The notes under the pieces: generated by a model
Databases searched by the model: none
Told to the model about the DNA's origin: nothing
Seen by the model: only the letters and a program-made list of their open reading frames with translations
From: Microcystis sp. T1-4
GTDB taxonomy: Bacteria > Cyanobacteriota > Cyanobacteriia > Cyanobacteriales > Microcystaceae
Direction of reading: 5' to 3'
DNA: 12,950 bases
Assembly (NCBI RefSeq): GCF_000297435.1
Contig: NZ_CAIP01000224.1
Span: forward strand, 1 to 12,950
Made by a program: the position numbers and the translations under genes
Shown: positions 6,838 to 12,950 of the stretch, piece after piece
How positions within the stretch are numbered: position 1 is the stretch's first letter
How the letters are laid out: the number at the start of each line of letters is the position of its first letter

Positions 6838-6872
6838 GGGTGGTTATCTTGAAGGTAATCCACCCTATTTTT
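6838..6872 (+). terminator. Rho-independent-type terminator after ppc
   Basis: GGGTGG pairs with CCACCC, and an inner TTA pairs with TAA past a one-base bulge. The stem is followed by TATTTTT. It starts 25 bases after the ppc stop. Cyanobacteria lack Rho, so intrinsic signals are expected, but the short U tract makes this moderate. Confidence 0.6.
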
Positions 6873-6961
6873 GGGATTTGTAAACTTTTTGTATAATTTC
6901 TACTAAGTTGTTATTTTTCAAGGGAAAATCACAGCTAAAATTGGGCATTTGAGTAACGCAC

Positions 6962-6994
6962 AGAAAACGGGTTTCTCGGAGAAACCCGTTTTCT
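6962..6994. repeat. Perfect palindrome with 15-bp stem
   Basis: AGAAAACGGGTTTCT, loop CGG, AGAAACCCGTTTTCT is a perfect hairpin of 33 bases. No U tract follows on either strand, so it is unlikely to be a simple terminator. From memory, palindromes with a GGGTTTCTC core recur in Microcystis-type genomes, which would make it a dispersed repeat; this was not checked. Confidence 0.85.
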
Positions 6995-7010
6995 ACTCAT
7001 GCACTCATGC
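6995..7010. repeat. Direct repeat ACTCATGC x2
   Basis: Two adjacent copies of ACTCATGC follow immediately after the perfect palindrome. They may be a small duplication linked to it. Confidence 0.7.
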
Positions 7011-7163
7011 AAAAAGGGGAATAAATAATCAGTCTTTAATAACCAGATTTAGTATTACTTCCGATTTTATTACTCAATCCCCACCGGGAAGGATTCTACT
7101 GGTTAATATTACTATTATCTATTAACTAAAAATGAAGATTTTACTGCTAACGGTTGACAATTG

Positions 7164-7250
7164 ATGAGCGACCCCGAAGAGAAGCAATTAAGCTCACCGG
7201 TGTGTCGGAAGATTAGAGATTGTGCCAAAATGGAAGCAGTGACCCAATGA
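7164..7250 (+). CDS. Possible 28-residue ORF upstream of glyA
   Basis: ATG at 7164 opens a frame reading MSDPEEKQLSSPVCRKIRDC and eight more residues, ending at TGA 7248-7250. Composition is protein-like, with charged residues and two Cys. There is no Shine-Dalgarno. A second tiny frame (7247-7294) starts in an ATGA overlap with its stop and overlaps the glyA GTG. It could be a leader peptide, the remains of a gene, or chance. Confidence 0.2.
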   Translation: MSDPEEKQLSSPVCRKIRDCAKMEAVTQ

Positions 7251-7271
7251 TTACAGGTAAATTGTCAAAAA

Positions 7272-7289
7272 AAGGATCGAGTAACCGTG
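7272..7289 (+). promoter_or_regulatory. Ribosome binding site supporting a GTG start for glyA
   Basis: AAGGA at 7272-7276 lies ten bases before GTG 7287. The next in-frame ATG (codon 45) would remove the conserved LELIASEN segment, so GTG is the start. Confidence 0.7.
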
Positions 7290-8570
7290 ACTGATACCAA
7301 CCTAGATATACTATCCCTGACGGATCCAGCGATCGCAGGGATTCTGCAAAAAGAACTGCAACGTCAAAGAGATCACCTAGAATTAATCGCTAGTGAAAAC
7401 TTTACCTCGGCTGCCGTCATGGCCGCCCAGGGTTCGGTTTTAACCAACAAATACGCAGAAGGACTGCCCAAAAAACGCTACTATGGCGGTTGCGAATACG
7501 TTGACGAAGCGGAACAATTAGCGATTGATCGGGTTAAACGACTATTTGGGGCAAACCACGCCAACGTACAACCCCACTCCGGGGCCCAAGCTAATTTCGC
7601 CGTTTTCCTGACCCTCTTGCAGCCAGGCGATACGATTATGGGCATGGATCTCTCCCACGGTGGTCATCTTACCCACGGTTCCCCCGTTAACGTTTCCGGG
7701 AAATGGTTCCGAGTGGTACAGTACGGAGTAAGTCCCGAAAGCGAACTCCTGGACTACGATCTCATCCTTGACATCGCCCGCAAAGAAAAACCAAAACTAA
7801 TTATCTGTGGTTATTCTGCCTACTCGCGCCGGATTGATTTCGAGAAATTCCGCACCATCGCCGACGAAGTGGGGGCCTATCTGATGGCAGATATCGCTCA
7901 TATTGCCGGTTTAGTGGCCACCGGTCATCATCCTAACCCTCTACCCCACTGTGATGTGGTCACTACCACCACTCACAAAACCCTGCGCGGTCCTAGGGGG
8001 GGGTTAATTATGACCAAAGACGAGGAATTAGGCAAAAAATTCGATAAATCCGTCTTCCCCGGTACCCAAGGCGGACCCCTAGAACACGTGATTGCGGCGA
8101 AAGCTGTGGCTTTTGGGGAGGCCCTGAAACCGGAGTTTAAAATCTATTCGGGCCAAGTAATCGCTAATGCCCAAGCTTTAGCCAGTCAGTTGAAAGCTAG
8201 AGGGATTAAAATTGTCACCGATGGTACGGATAATCACTTGATGTTACTCGATTTAAGATCCGTGGGCATGACCGGGAAAGAAGCCGATCGCCTGGTGAGT
8301 ACCATTAATATTACCGCTAATAAAAACACTGTTCCCTTCGATCCCGAGTCTCCCTTTGTCACCAGTGGTCTGCGCTTGGGTTCCCCGGCTATGACCACCA
8401 GAGGACTAGGAGAAACGGAATTTATCGAGATTGGCAACATTATCGCCGATATTCTCCTTAATCCAGGTGATGAAGTCCTGAGAACTGCTTGCCGTCAACG
8501 GGTAGCCAAACTCTGTGAAAGCTTCCCCCTCTATCCCCATCTCCATATTTCCGTCCCCGCCTTGGCCTAA
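7287..8570 (+). CDS. glyA: Serine hydroxymethyltransferase
   Basis: GlyA is a cytoplasmic PLP enzyme that interconverts serine and glycine with transfer of a one-carbon unit to tetrahydrofolate; in a cyanobacterium it also links to recycling of photorespiratory glycine. Conserved segments are LELIASENFTS (31-41), NKYAEGLPKKRYYGGCEYVD (54-73), HSGAQAN, DIAHIAGLVATG, and the PLP-lysine motif TTTTHKTLRGPRGG with Lys231. The length of 427 residues is normal and nothing is missing. It uses a GTG start with AAGGA upstream. A stem-loop follows the stop (8589-8627), and the next gene starts 78 bases on, so it may be transcribed alone or read through weakly. Confidence 0.98.
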   Translation: MTDTNLDILSLTDPAIAGILQKELQRQRDHLELIASENFTSAAVMAAQGSVLTNKYAEGLPKKRYYGGCEYVDEAEQLAIDRVKRLFGANHANVQPHSGAQANFAVFLTLLQPGDTIMGMDLSHGGHLTHGSPVNVSGKWFRVVQYGVSPESELLDYDLILDIARKEKPKLIICGYSAYSRRIDFEKFRTIADEVGAYLMADIAHIAGLVATGHHPNPLPHCDVVTTTTHKTLRGPRGGLIMTKDEELGKKFDKSVFPGTQGGPLEHVIAAKAVAFGEALKPEFKIYSGQVIANAQALASQLKARGIKIVTDGTDNHLMLLDLRSVGMTGKEADRLVSTINITANKNTVPFDPESPFVTSGLRLGSPAMTTRGLGETEFIEIGNIIADILLNPGDEVLRTACRQRVAKLCESFPLYPHLHISVPALA

Positions 8571-8588
8571 AAAGAGAGATAATAAAAG

Positions 8589-8627
8589 TTCATAATTGGC
8601 GATTGCCTGTCAGTTGCCAATTGTGAA
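8589..8627 (+). terminator. Stem-loop between glyA and the WecA-like gene
   Basis: TTCATAATTGGC pairs with GCCAATTGTGAA over 12 positions with one T-G wobble, around a 15-base loop. It begins 18 bases after the glyA stop. No U tract follows (TTAAATCG), so it could be a weak terminator, an mRNA stabiliser or a repeat remnant. Confidence 0.45.
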
Positions 8628-8648
8628 TTAAATCGCCCCCCAATTCCC

Positions 8649-9713
8649 ATGTCCGGAGATTTATACTATCTAATTGCTTTTCTGATCGCCCATACCGTGG
8701 TACTTTGGAGTACCCCCCTCGTCAGAACCGTCGGACTGAAAAGCGGTTACGTCGATAAACCCAACGAAAGGAAGGTCCATGAAAAGCCTATGGTTCGACT
8801 GGGGGGAGTTTCGATTTTTGTCGGCGCTTTAACGGCCCTCCTGATCGTTTGGTGGTTGGGAGGGTTTGCTGGTTTAAAAAGCGATCGAGAATGGGAAGTG
8901 TGGGGCGTAACCCTAGGCGGTTTCGGCTTTTTCCTCATCGGTCTAGCGGATGATCTTTTTAATCTTTCGCCCCTCAATCGTCTGGTAATGCAGTTTAGCG
9001 TCGCTTTTCTAGCTTGGCAAGCTGGCGTTAGGATCGATTTCCTCTCTATTCCCTTCGGCGATTTATTACAAATTCATTGGCTAAGTTTACCAGTTACTCT
9101 CCTCTGGTTAGTGGGGATGGCTAATGCGATTAATTGGATTGACGGTTTAGATGGATTAGCGGCGGGGGTTTCGGGTATATCTGCCGTCGTGATTTTGATT
9201 GTAACTTTGGTGATGGGACAACCGGCCGCCGCTATTATCGCCGCCGCTTTAGCGGGTGGGGCCTTGGGTTTTCTGCGTTACAATTTTAACCCCGCCCAAA
9301 TTTTTATGGGGGATGGTGGGGCCTATTTTATGGGTTTTACCCTGGCGGGTGTGGCGGTGATTGGATTGGCGAAAACTACTGCTGTGACTACTGTTGCCGT
9401 TACCGCCGTCCTATTACCCTATCTCATCCTCGCAGTTCCTCTCCTCGATATGTCCACGGTGATTATTTCCCGTCTCAAACGCGGAAAATCCCCTTTTGTG
9501 GCTGATAAACGTCATTTACACCATCGTTTACTGAAAGCGGGTATCTCTCACCGTCTGACAGTATTATTTATCTACGCCCTAACTCTCTGGGTGGGCAGTT
9601 TAGCCCTCGGTTTCTCCAATGTTCCCAGTGGTTGGGGTTTTGCCTTTGGCGCGACTCTCCTCCTCGGTTACGTCGGTTGGCAAGTCTGGCGCAATCGTGG
9701 CAGTGAACCCTAA
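8649..9713 (+). CDS. WecA/TagO-like undecaprenyl-phosphate sugar-1-phosphate transferase
   Basis: This multi-pass membrane protein belongs to the MraY/WecA family (glycosyltransferase 4), which transfers a sugar-1-phosphate, usually GlcNAc-1-P, from a UDP-sugar to undecaprenyl phosphate to start O-antigen, teichoic-acid-like or other envelope glycan synthesis. Family motifs are DKPNERKVHEKPMVRLGGV (36-54), the Mg-binding GLADD (98-102), NAINWIDGLDGLAAG (159-173) with its Asp residues, MGDGGAYFMG (220-229), and HLHHRL (289-294), the His motif typical of WecA rather than MraY. About ten hydrophobic segments are seen over 354 residues. MraY itself is less likely because of the WecA-type N-terminal and His motifs. 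No glycan gene neighbours help fix the sugar. Confidence is high for the family and moderate for the substrate. Confidence 0.9.
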   Translation: MSGDLYYLIAFLIAHTVVLWSTPLVRTVGLKSGYVDKPNERKVHEKPMVRLGGVSIFVGALTALLIVWWLGGFAGLKSDREWEVWGVTLGGFGFFLIGLADDLFNLSPLNRLVMQFSVAFLAWQAGVRIDFLSIPFGDLLQIHWLSLPVTLLWLVGMANAINWIDGLDGLAAGVSGISAVVILIVTLVMGQPAAAIIAAALAGGALGFLRYNFNPAQIFMGDGGAYFMGFTLAGVAVIGLAKTTAVTTVAVTAVLLPYLILAVPLLDMSTVIISRLKRGKSPFVADKRHLHHRLLKAGISHRLTVLFIYALTLWVGSLALGFSNVPSGWGFAFGATLLLGYVGWQVWRNRGSEP

Positions 9714-9835
9714 TCCATCTTAAACTCGGCACGATGCTCTTCTAGGTTCTGTGTGATAAGTTTAATTGACATAGGATCGATCGATCTTTGTGTCCTTTGT
9801 GTCTTTGTGGTTCGTTCCACCCCCTCGCTCTTGAG

Positions 9836-9857
9836 AAATGTATCTTAGAATACATTT
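9836..9857. repeat. Inverted repeat AAATGTAT / ATACATTT
   Basis: An 8-bp perfect inverted repeat surrounds the 6-base loop CTTAGA, followed by TTACCC. It may be part of the terminator of the upstream gene or a protein-binding dyad; neither is shown. Confidence 0.5.
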
Positions 9858-9907
9858 TACCCACCAAAGCTGGGAGAGCCGGCACGATAACTCTGGGAGT
9901 TTAGCAA

Positions 9908-9964
9908 ATGTCTAACGAAACTGTAACTTATTTCCTTGAAACGGTCTTGACAACCGAGAGTTAG
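9908..9964 (+). CDS. Possible 18-residue ORF, perhaps a gene remnant
   Basis: ATG at 9908 is preceded by GGGAG (9895-9899) at a spacing of eight bases, a better ribosome-binding site than most real genes here have. It encodes MSNETVTYFLETVLTTES and stops at TAG 9962-9964, eight bases before the MITE-like element. It may be a small peptide, a truncated gene start, or chance. Confidence 0.2.
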   Translation: MSNETVTYFLETVLTTES

Positions 9965-9971
9965 ACTAATC

Positions 9972-10071
9972 ATAAGTACCTAAGCAAAATTAATTACACA
10001 TATCTAAACACCTCTTGCCTCTTGCCTCTTGCCTATCTTCACTAGGAAATTAATTTTGCACGACTACTTAT
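9972..10071. mobile_element. MITE-like element, 100 bp, 24-bp imperfect terminal inverted repeats
   Basis: The left arm 9972-9995 and right arm 10048-10071 are inverted copies. The outer seven bases (ATAAGTA / TACTTAT) and inner twelve (GCAAAATTAATT / AATTAATTTTGC) match exactly, with a five-base mismatched block between them. The 52-base centre holds the CCTCTTG heptamers. There is no coding capacity. Flanking ATCAT occurs near both ends but overlaps the arms by one or two bases, so a target duplication is not established. Confidence 0.5.
10011..10034. repeat. Heptamer repeat CCTCTTG, three units plus CCT
   Basis: Units at 10011-10017, 10018-10024 and 10025-10031 are perfect. They lie in the loop between the arms of the MITE-like inverted repeat. 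This is another 7-bp repeat with a sequence unrelated to the CTGATAA type. Confidence 0.85.
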
Positions 10072-10085
10072 CATCCAAAGTTTAG

Positions 10086-10111
10086 GATAACGGGTCAGTT
10101 CAACCGTTATC
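10086..10111 (-). terminator. Dyad overlapping the dus stop codon
   Basis: GATAACGG pairs with CCGTTATC across ten bases, with one arm covering the dus stop at 10107-10109. There is no U tract on the minus strand after it. It is a possible transcript-end or stability structure for dus. Confidence 0.35.
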
Positions 10112-11114
10112 TGTAAATATTCTCGTTTTCAAGGTTTAATTGGGCAATAGCTCCATCAATTAAATCACAGCCCTCCCCCAGGGATTCGATGCGCGAAAAC
10201 CGCTCGCGCCAAAGTGCCGCACCGGTAAAATCCTGACAATACCAAGCCAGATGTTTCCGCGCTTGCCAAATACCGCGTTGTCCCTTATATAGCCATAGCC
10301 CCTGTAAATGCTCTTTAGCTAGGCTTAACAGGTCAATAGAGGTGGGTTTCGGCAAATTTTTGCCTGTTTTGAGGTAATAATCGATTTCCCCCACCAAATA
10401 GGGATAACCGAGGGTTCCCCGCGAACACATCACCCCATCGGCCCGGGTAAATTCCAAACAATTAATCGCCGCTTCCACAGAAACAATATCACCATTAGCA
10501 ATGACAGGAATTGATAAAACCTCCTTCACCCGTTTAATCCATTGCCAATCGGCCGGCCCGTGATAACCCTGTTCCCTAGTGCGTGCGTGCAGGGTCAACA
10601 TTTGCGCTCCCGCATCTTCTAAACGACGGGCAAAATCGATAATATTAATCTCCTGAGCGTTCCATCCCAAGCGAGTTTTCACCGTTACTGGCACCGATAC
10701 CGCTCCCACCACTTCCCTAACAATTTGCTCGGCAATTTCTGGCTGTCGTAAAAGCGAAGAACCGCCGCCTTTTTTAGTAATTTTATTAACAGGACAACCC
10801 ATATTAATATCGATGGTCATCGCTCCTTCTTTAACCGCTTTTTTCGCCGCCACAGCCATAAAATCGGGACGGCAATCAAATAACTGCATACTAATTGGTT
10901 GTTCTTTGTCCCCGATAACCATCAATTGCGGTAACTCTTGCAGCTGGGAGATTTCTGTTGCATTAACCATCTCCGTATAGAGCATCGAATCAGGAGCAAA
11001 GCGTCTCACCAGGCGCCGAAAAACTAAATCGGTGACACCGGATAAAGGTGATTGCAAGACGCGGCTATGCACTTCTAAGTTACCGATTTTGAGAGGGGAT
11101 GAGTAGATAGCCAT
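10107..11114 (-). CDS. dus: tRNA-dihydrouridine synthase, DusB/NifR3-like
   Basis: Dus enzymes are FMN- and NADPH-dependent and reduce specific uridines in tRNA to dihydrouridine. Counting from the ATG at 11114 the protein has 335 residues: a TIM-barrel start VLQSPLSGVTDLVFRRL (19-35), YTEMV (46-50), QLFD (77-80), the catalytic loop DINMGCPVNKITKKGGGSSL (102-121) with Cys107, VKTRLGW (145-151) with Lys147, LTLHARTREQGYHGPADW (173-190) with His176, and the FMN-phosphate segment VIANGDI...GVMCSRGTLG. The INMGCP form fits the DusB branch. The frame extends upstream to a TTG at 11159, but those 15 extra residues are atypical and TTG is unlikely; the ATG precedes the usual AIYSSPLKIGNLEV start. 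It is convergent with the WecA-like gene and divergent from pgi. Confidence 0.95.
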   Translation of the reverse strand: MAIYSSPLKIGNLEVHSRVLQSPLSGVTDLVFRRLVRRFAPDSMLYTEMVNATEISQLQELPQLMVIGDKEQPISMQLFDCRPDFMAVAAKKAVKEGAMTIDINMGCPVNKITKKGGGSSLLRQPEIAEQIVREVVGAVSVPVTVKTRLGWNAQEINIIDFARRLEDAGAQMLTLHARTREQGYHGPADWQWIKRVKEVLSIPVIANGDIVSVEAAINCLEFTRADGVMCSRGTLGYPYLVGEIDYYLKTGKNLPKPTSIDLLSLAKEHLQGLWLYKGQRGIWQARKHLAWYCQDFTGAALWRERFSRIESLGEGCDLIDGAIAQLNLENENIYR

Positions 11115-11313
11115 AGGAAAGGTTAAAAAATCAACAGCCAACACCAGCAAACCGAACAATTAGGGGATAGTTCCGTCACTGTTAGCATTTTGCCAACCCC
11201 TAATATATGGTTAACCGTCAACTTCTAGTCTAAAACTACCTGTATGATGATTGGAGAGGATAGAATCCTATCTCCCCTAAACGAGTAATTAAACAAAAAT
11301 TTCGCTTTTTTTT
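11115..11313. promoter_or_regulatory. Divergent promoter region of dus and pgi
   Basis: Both genes read outward, so both promoters should be here. On the plus strand TATGAT (11243-11248) is a fair -10 for pgi, with no clear -35 at 17 bases. Just after it, 11253-11275 can fold as GGAG-AGGAT, loop AGA, ATCCT-(AT)-CTCC, a nine-pair stem with a two-base bulge, which would sit at the start of the pgi leader. A palindrome GGTTAACC (11210-11217) lies near the middle. A run of eight or more T directly precedes the pgi ATG and no Shine-Dalgarno is seen. Confidence 0.4.
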
Positions 11314-12888
11314 ATGGATAATCTGCAACTCTGGCAACGTTACCAAGATTGGTTATACTATCACCCTAACCTAGAACTTTATCTCGATGTCAGTCGGATT
11401 CCCTTTGATGAGGCTTTTCTCAAAGGTCTAGAAGCAAAATTTGAGCGCGCTTTCCAAGATATGGCGGCTTTAGAACGGGGCGCGATCGCCAATCCCGACG
11501 AACAGCGTATGGTCGGCCACTACTGGCTGCGCGCTCCTGAACTCGCTCCTAACCAGGAACTGCGGGACGAAATCACCGAACCAATAGCACAGATCAAAGA
11601 ATTTGTCAAGAAAATTCACTCCGGAGCGATTAAGCCACCCAATCGGGCAAAATTTAGCCATATTCTCTGTGTAGGCATCGGGGGGTCTGCTTTGGGTCCC
11701 CAATTCGTTGCCGAGGCTCTATCCCCCCTTAATCCCCCCTTAGAGATTGCTTTTATTGATAATACCGACCCCAAAGGTATCGATCGCACCTTAGCCCATT
11801 TACCCCTAGCTACCACCCTGGTTATCGTCACCAGTAAATCCGGCGGCACTCCCGAAGCGAGAAACGGAATGTTAGAAGTCCGCAACGCTTACGAAAAACA
11901 AGATTTAGACTTTCCGCCACACGCGGTCGCCGTCACTATGCCTGGTAGCCAACTGGACAAATACGCCCAAGATTGGCTAACTCGTTTCCCCATGCAGGAT
12001 TGGGTCGGTGGTCGTACATCAGAACTATCCGCCGTCGGTCTTCTCCCGGCCGCTTTGCAGGGTATCGACATCGATGAAATGTTAGCCGGGGCCAAAGAAA
12101 TGGACATCGCCACCCGCGTCCACAACCTGAAAAAAAATCCTAGCGCCCTACTGGCTCTAGCTTGGTATCATGAGGGCAACGGCAAGGGAGAGAAAGATAT
12201 GGTGATTCTGCCCTACAAAGACAGTCTCTATCTCTTTAGCCGCTATCTGCAACAATTGGTCATGGAGTCCCTCGGTAAAGAAAAAGACCTCGAGGGCAAT
12301 AAGGTGTACCAAGGTATCGCCGTCTATGGTAACAAAGGTTCCACAGACCAACACGCCTACGTCCAACAATTACGCGAAGGGATTCCCAATTTCTTCGCTA
12401 CTTTTATTGAAGTGTTAAAAGACCGACAAGGAGATTCCATGGAAGTGGAAACCGGCTCCACTGCCGGTGATTTTCTCTCAGGATTACTGCAAGGTACTCG
12501 ACAAGCTTTATACGAAAATAGTCGTCACTCTATCACTATCACTATCCCAGAGGTTACTCCCCGTCAGGTAGGAGCTTTAATTGCCCTCTACGAACGGGCC
12601 GTTAGTTTCTATGCTAGTTTAGTTAATATTAACGCCTACCATCAACCCGGGGTAGAAGCAGGGAAAAAAGCCGCCGCTTCTATTCTGGATTTACAAAGAA
12701 AAATCGTGCAAGTTGTTCGGGAAACGGGAACTGCTCTCGACTTAGCCACTCTAGCGGCCAAAATCAGCGCTAGTGACCAAGTTGAAGCTATCTATAAAAT
12801 CGTCCGTCATCTCCACGCTAATCAGCGCAGTTTAACTATTACTGGCGATTTAAGCAAACCGGAAACGATCCAAATCTCTGCACGCTAA
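11314..12888 (+). CDS. pgi: Glucose-6-phosphate isomerase
   Basis: Pgi interconverts glucose-6-phosphate and fructose-6-phosphate in the cytoplasm, connecting glycogen breakdown, the oxidative pentose phosphate path and glycolysis. Of its 524 residues, VGIGGSALGPQFV (120-132) and VTSKSGGTPEARN (172-184) form the phosphate-binding SIS domains, GGRTSELSAVG (232-242) follows, and the catalytic positions are Glu318 in VMESLGK, His347 in GSTDQHAY, and Lys451 in HQPGVEAGKKA. All are present and the length fits the cyanobacterial enzyme. The ATG at 11314 gives a normal N-terminus. Its TAA stop forms the first bases of a heptamer array that continues to the window end, so the 3' end abuts a repeat. 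Confidence 0.98.
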   Translation: MDNLQLWQRYQDWLYYHPNLELYLDVSRIPFDEAFLKGLEAKFERAFQDMAALERGAIANPDEQRMVGHYWLRAPELAPNQELRDEITEPIAQIKEFVKKIHSGAIKPPNRAKFSHILCVGIGGSALGPQFVAEALSPLNPPLEIAFIDNTDPKGIDRTLAHLPLATTLVIVTSKSGGTPEARNGMLEVRNAYEKQDLDFPPHAVAVTMPGSQLDKYAQDWLTRFPMQDWVGGRTSELSAVGLLPAALQGIDIDEMLAGAKEMDIATRVHNLKKNPSALLALAWYHEGNGKGEKDMVILPYKDSLYLFSRYLQQLVMESLGKEKDLEGNKVYQGIAVYGNKGSTDQHAYVQQLREGIPNFFATFIEVLKDRQGDSMEVETGSTAGDFLSGLLQGTRQALYENSRHSITITIPEVTPRQVGALIALYERAVSFYASLVNINAYHQPGVEAGKKAAASILDLQRKIVQVVRETGTALDLATLAAKISASDQVEAIYKIVRHLHANQRSLTITGDLSKPETIQISAR

Positions 12889-12950
12889 TCAGTTATCAGT
12901 TATCAGTTATCAGTTATCAGTTATCAGTTATCAGTTATCAGTTATCAGTT
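12886..12950. repeat. Heptamer array (TTATCAG) starting at the pgi stop codon, cut by window end
   Basis: A variant unit TAATCAG (12886-12892) contains the pgi stop TAA, then eight perfect TTATCAG units and two further bases run to the window edge. It is the reverse complement of the CTGATAA array next to minD, so the two are inverted copies about 10.8 kb apart. On the plus strand it has no stop codon in any frame and would encode a repeated LSVISYQ. Confidence 0.95.

Larger units (their letters stand above)
6813..7286. other. Gap between ppc and glyA
   Basis: This gap contains, in order, a terminator-like hairpin (6838-6872), a TATAAT at 6892-6897 without a fitting -35, a perfect palindrome (6962-6994), an 8-bp direct repeat (6995-7010), a TTGACA at 7154-7159 without a fitting -10, and a possible 28-codon ORF (7164-7250). 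I see no glycine riboswitch pattern, but this was judged by eye only. Confidence 0.5.
9714..10106. other. Convergent gap between the WecA-like gene and dus
   Basis: Both flanking genes end here, so it should hold their terminators. It contains a 12-bp palindrome GATCGATCGATC (9775-9786), imperfect TTTGTGTC repeats (9787-9810), a dyad (9836-9857), an 18-codon ORF with a good ribosome-binding site (9908-9964), and a 100-bp MITE-like element (9972-10071). No tRNA or known RNA gene was recognised. Confidence 0.6.

Noticed and set aside
7154..7159. TTGACA as a -35 box for glyA
   Set aside because: No TATAAT-like hexamer occurs 16-18 bases downstream (TTGACA at 3552-3557 also lacks a good partner).
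9804..9822. tRNA T-arm-like GTGGTTCGTTCCAC
   Set aside because: Only a 4-bp stem with a 6-base loop; no acceptor, D-arm or anticodon arm is found around it.
11115..11159. Longer N-terminus for dus starting at TTG 11159
   Set aside because: The 15 extra residues are hydrophobic and outside the family's usual start; an ATG at 11114 precedes the conserved sequence.
1403..11489. GCGATCGC palindromes (for example 1403, 1822, 2521, 3375, 4978, 7329, 11482)
   Set aside because: These are HIP1 sites, common throughout many cyanobacterial genomes; used as evidence for the organism but not reported as separate features.

Overview
The window looks like a piece of cyanobacterial chromosome, most probably from Microcystis or a close relative. 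The evidence is at least eight copies of the palindrome GCGATCGC (HIP1, highly iterated in many cyanobacteria), a min cluster in the order minC-minD-minE, a cyanobacterial-type PEP carboxylase of 1018 residues, short tandem repeats with a 7-bp period in most long gaps, and an IS200/IS605-type TnpB. The genus is recalled from general knowledge and was not computed.

Layout. Positions 1-713 hold the 3' part of an IS200/IS605-family element: a TnpB cut by the window edge, then the right-end hairpin. Positions 753-3433 form the cell-division region: a small coiled-coil/membrane protein, minC, a 187-bp gap filled with heptamer repeats, minD, minE, and a 62-residue hydrophobic protein that overlaps the minE stop by four bases. 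A G-rich/C-rich gap (3434-3755) leads to ppc (3756-6812). A gap with a terminator-like hairpin, a perfect 15-bp-stem palindrome and possible tiny ORFs precedes glyA (7287-8570, GTG start), followed by a WecA/MraY-family membrane glycosyl-phosphate transferase (8649-9713). A convergent gap (9714-10106) carries a 100-bp MITE-like inverted repeat. A DusB-like tRNA-dihydrouridine synthase lies on the minus strand (10107-11114). A divergent promoter region precedes pgi (11314-12888), whose stop codon is the first three bases of another heptamer array that runs off the window.

Function. MinC, MinD and MinE act together to place the division septum. Ppc (anaplerotic CO2 fixation), GlyA (serine/glycine and one-carbon metabolism) and Pgi (glucose-6-P/fructose-6-P) are central metabolism. 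The WecA-like enzyme starts lipid-linked glycan synthesis and Dus modifies tRNA. Apart from the IS fragment and the MITE-like element this is core housekeeping sequence.

The least explained material is in the gaps. Heptamer repeats occur at five places. The two arrays between minC and minD share a CAGT core in opposite orientation and could fold together, and the array next to the minD start has a reverse-oriented copy at the end of pgi. Two uncharacterised small proteins flank the min genes. No defence system, CRISPR array, tRNA or rRNA was found.
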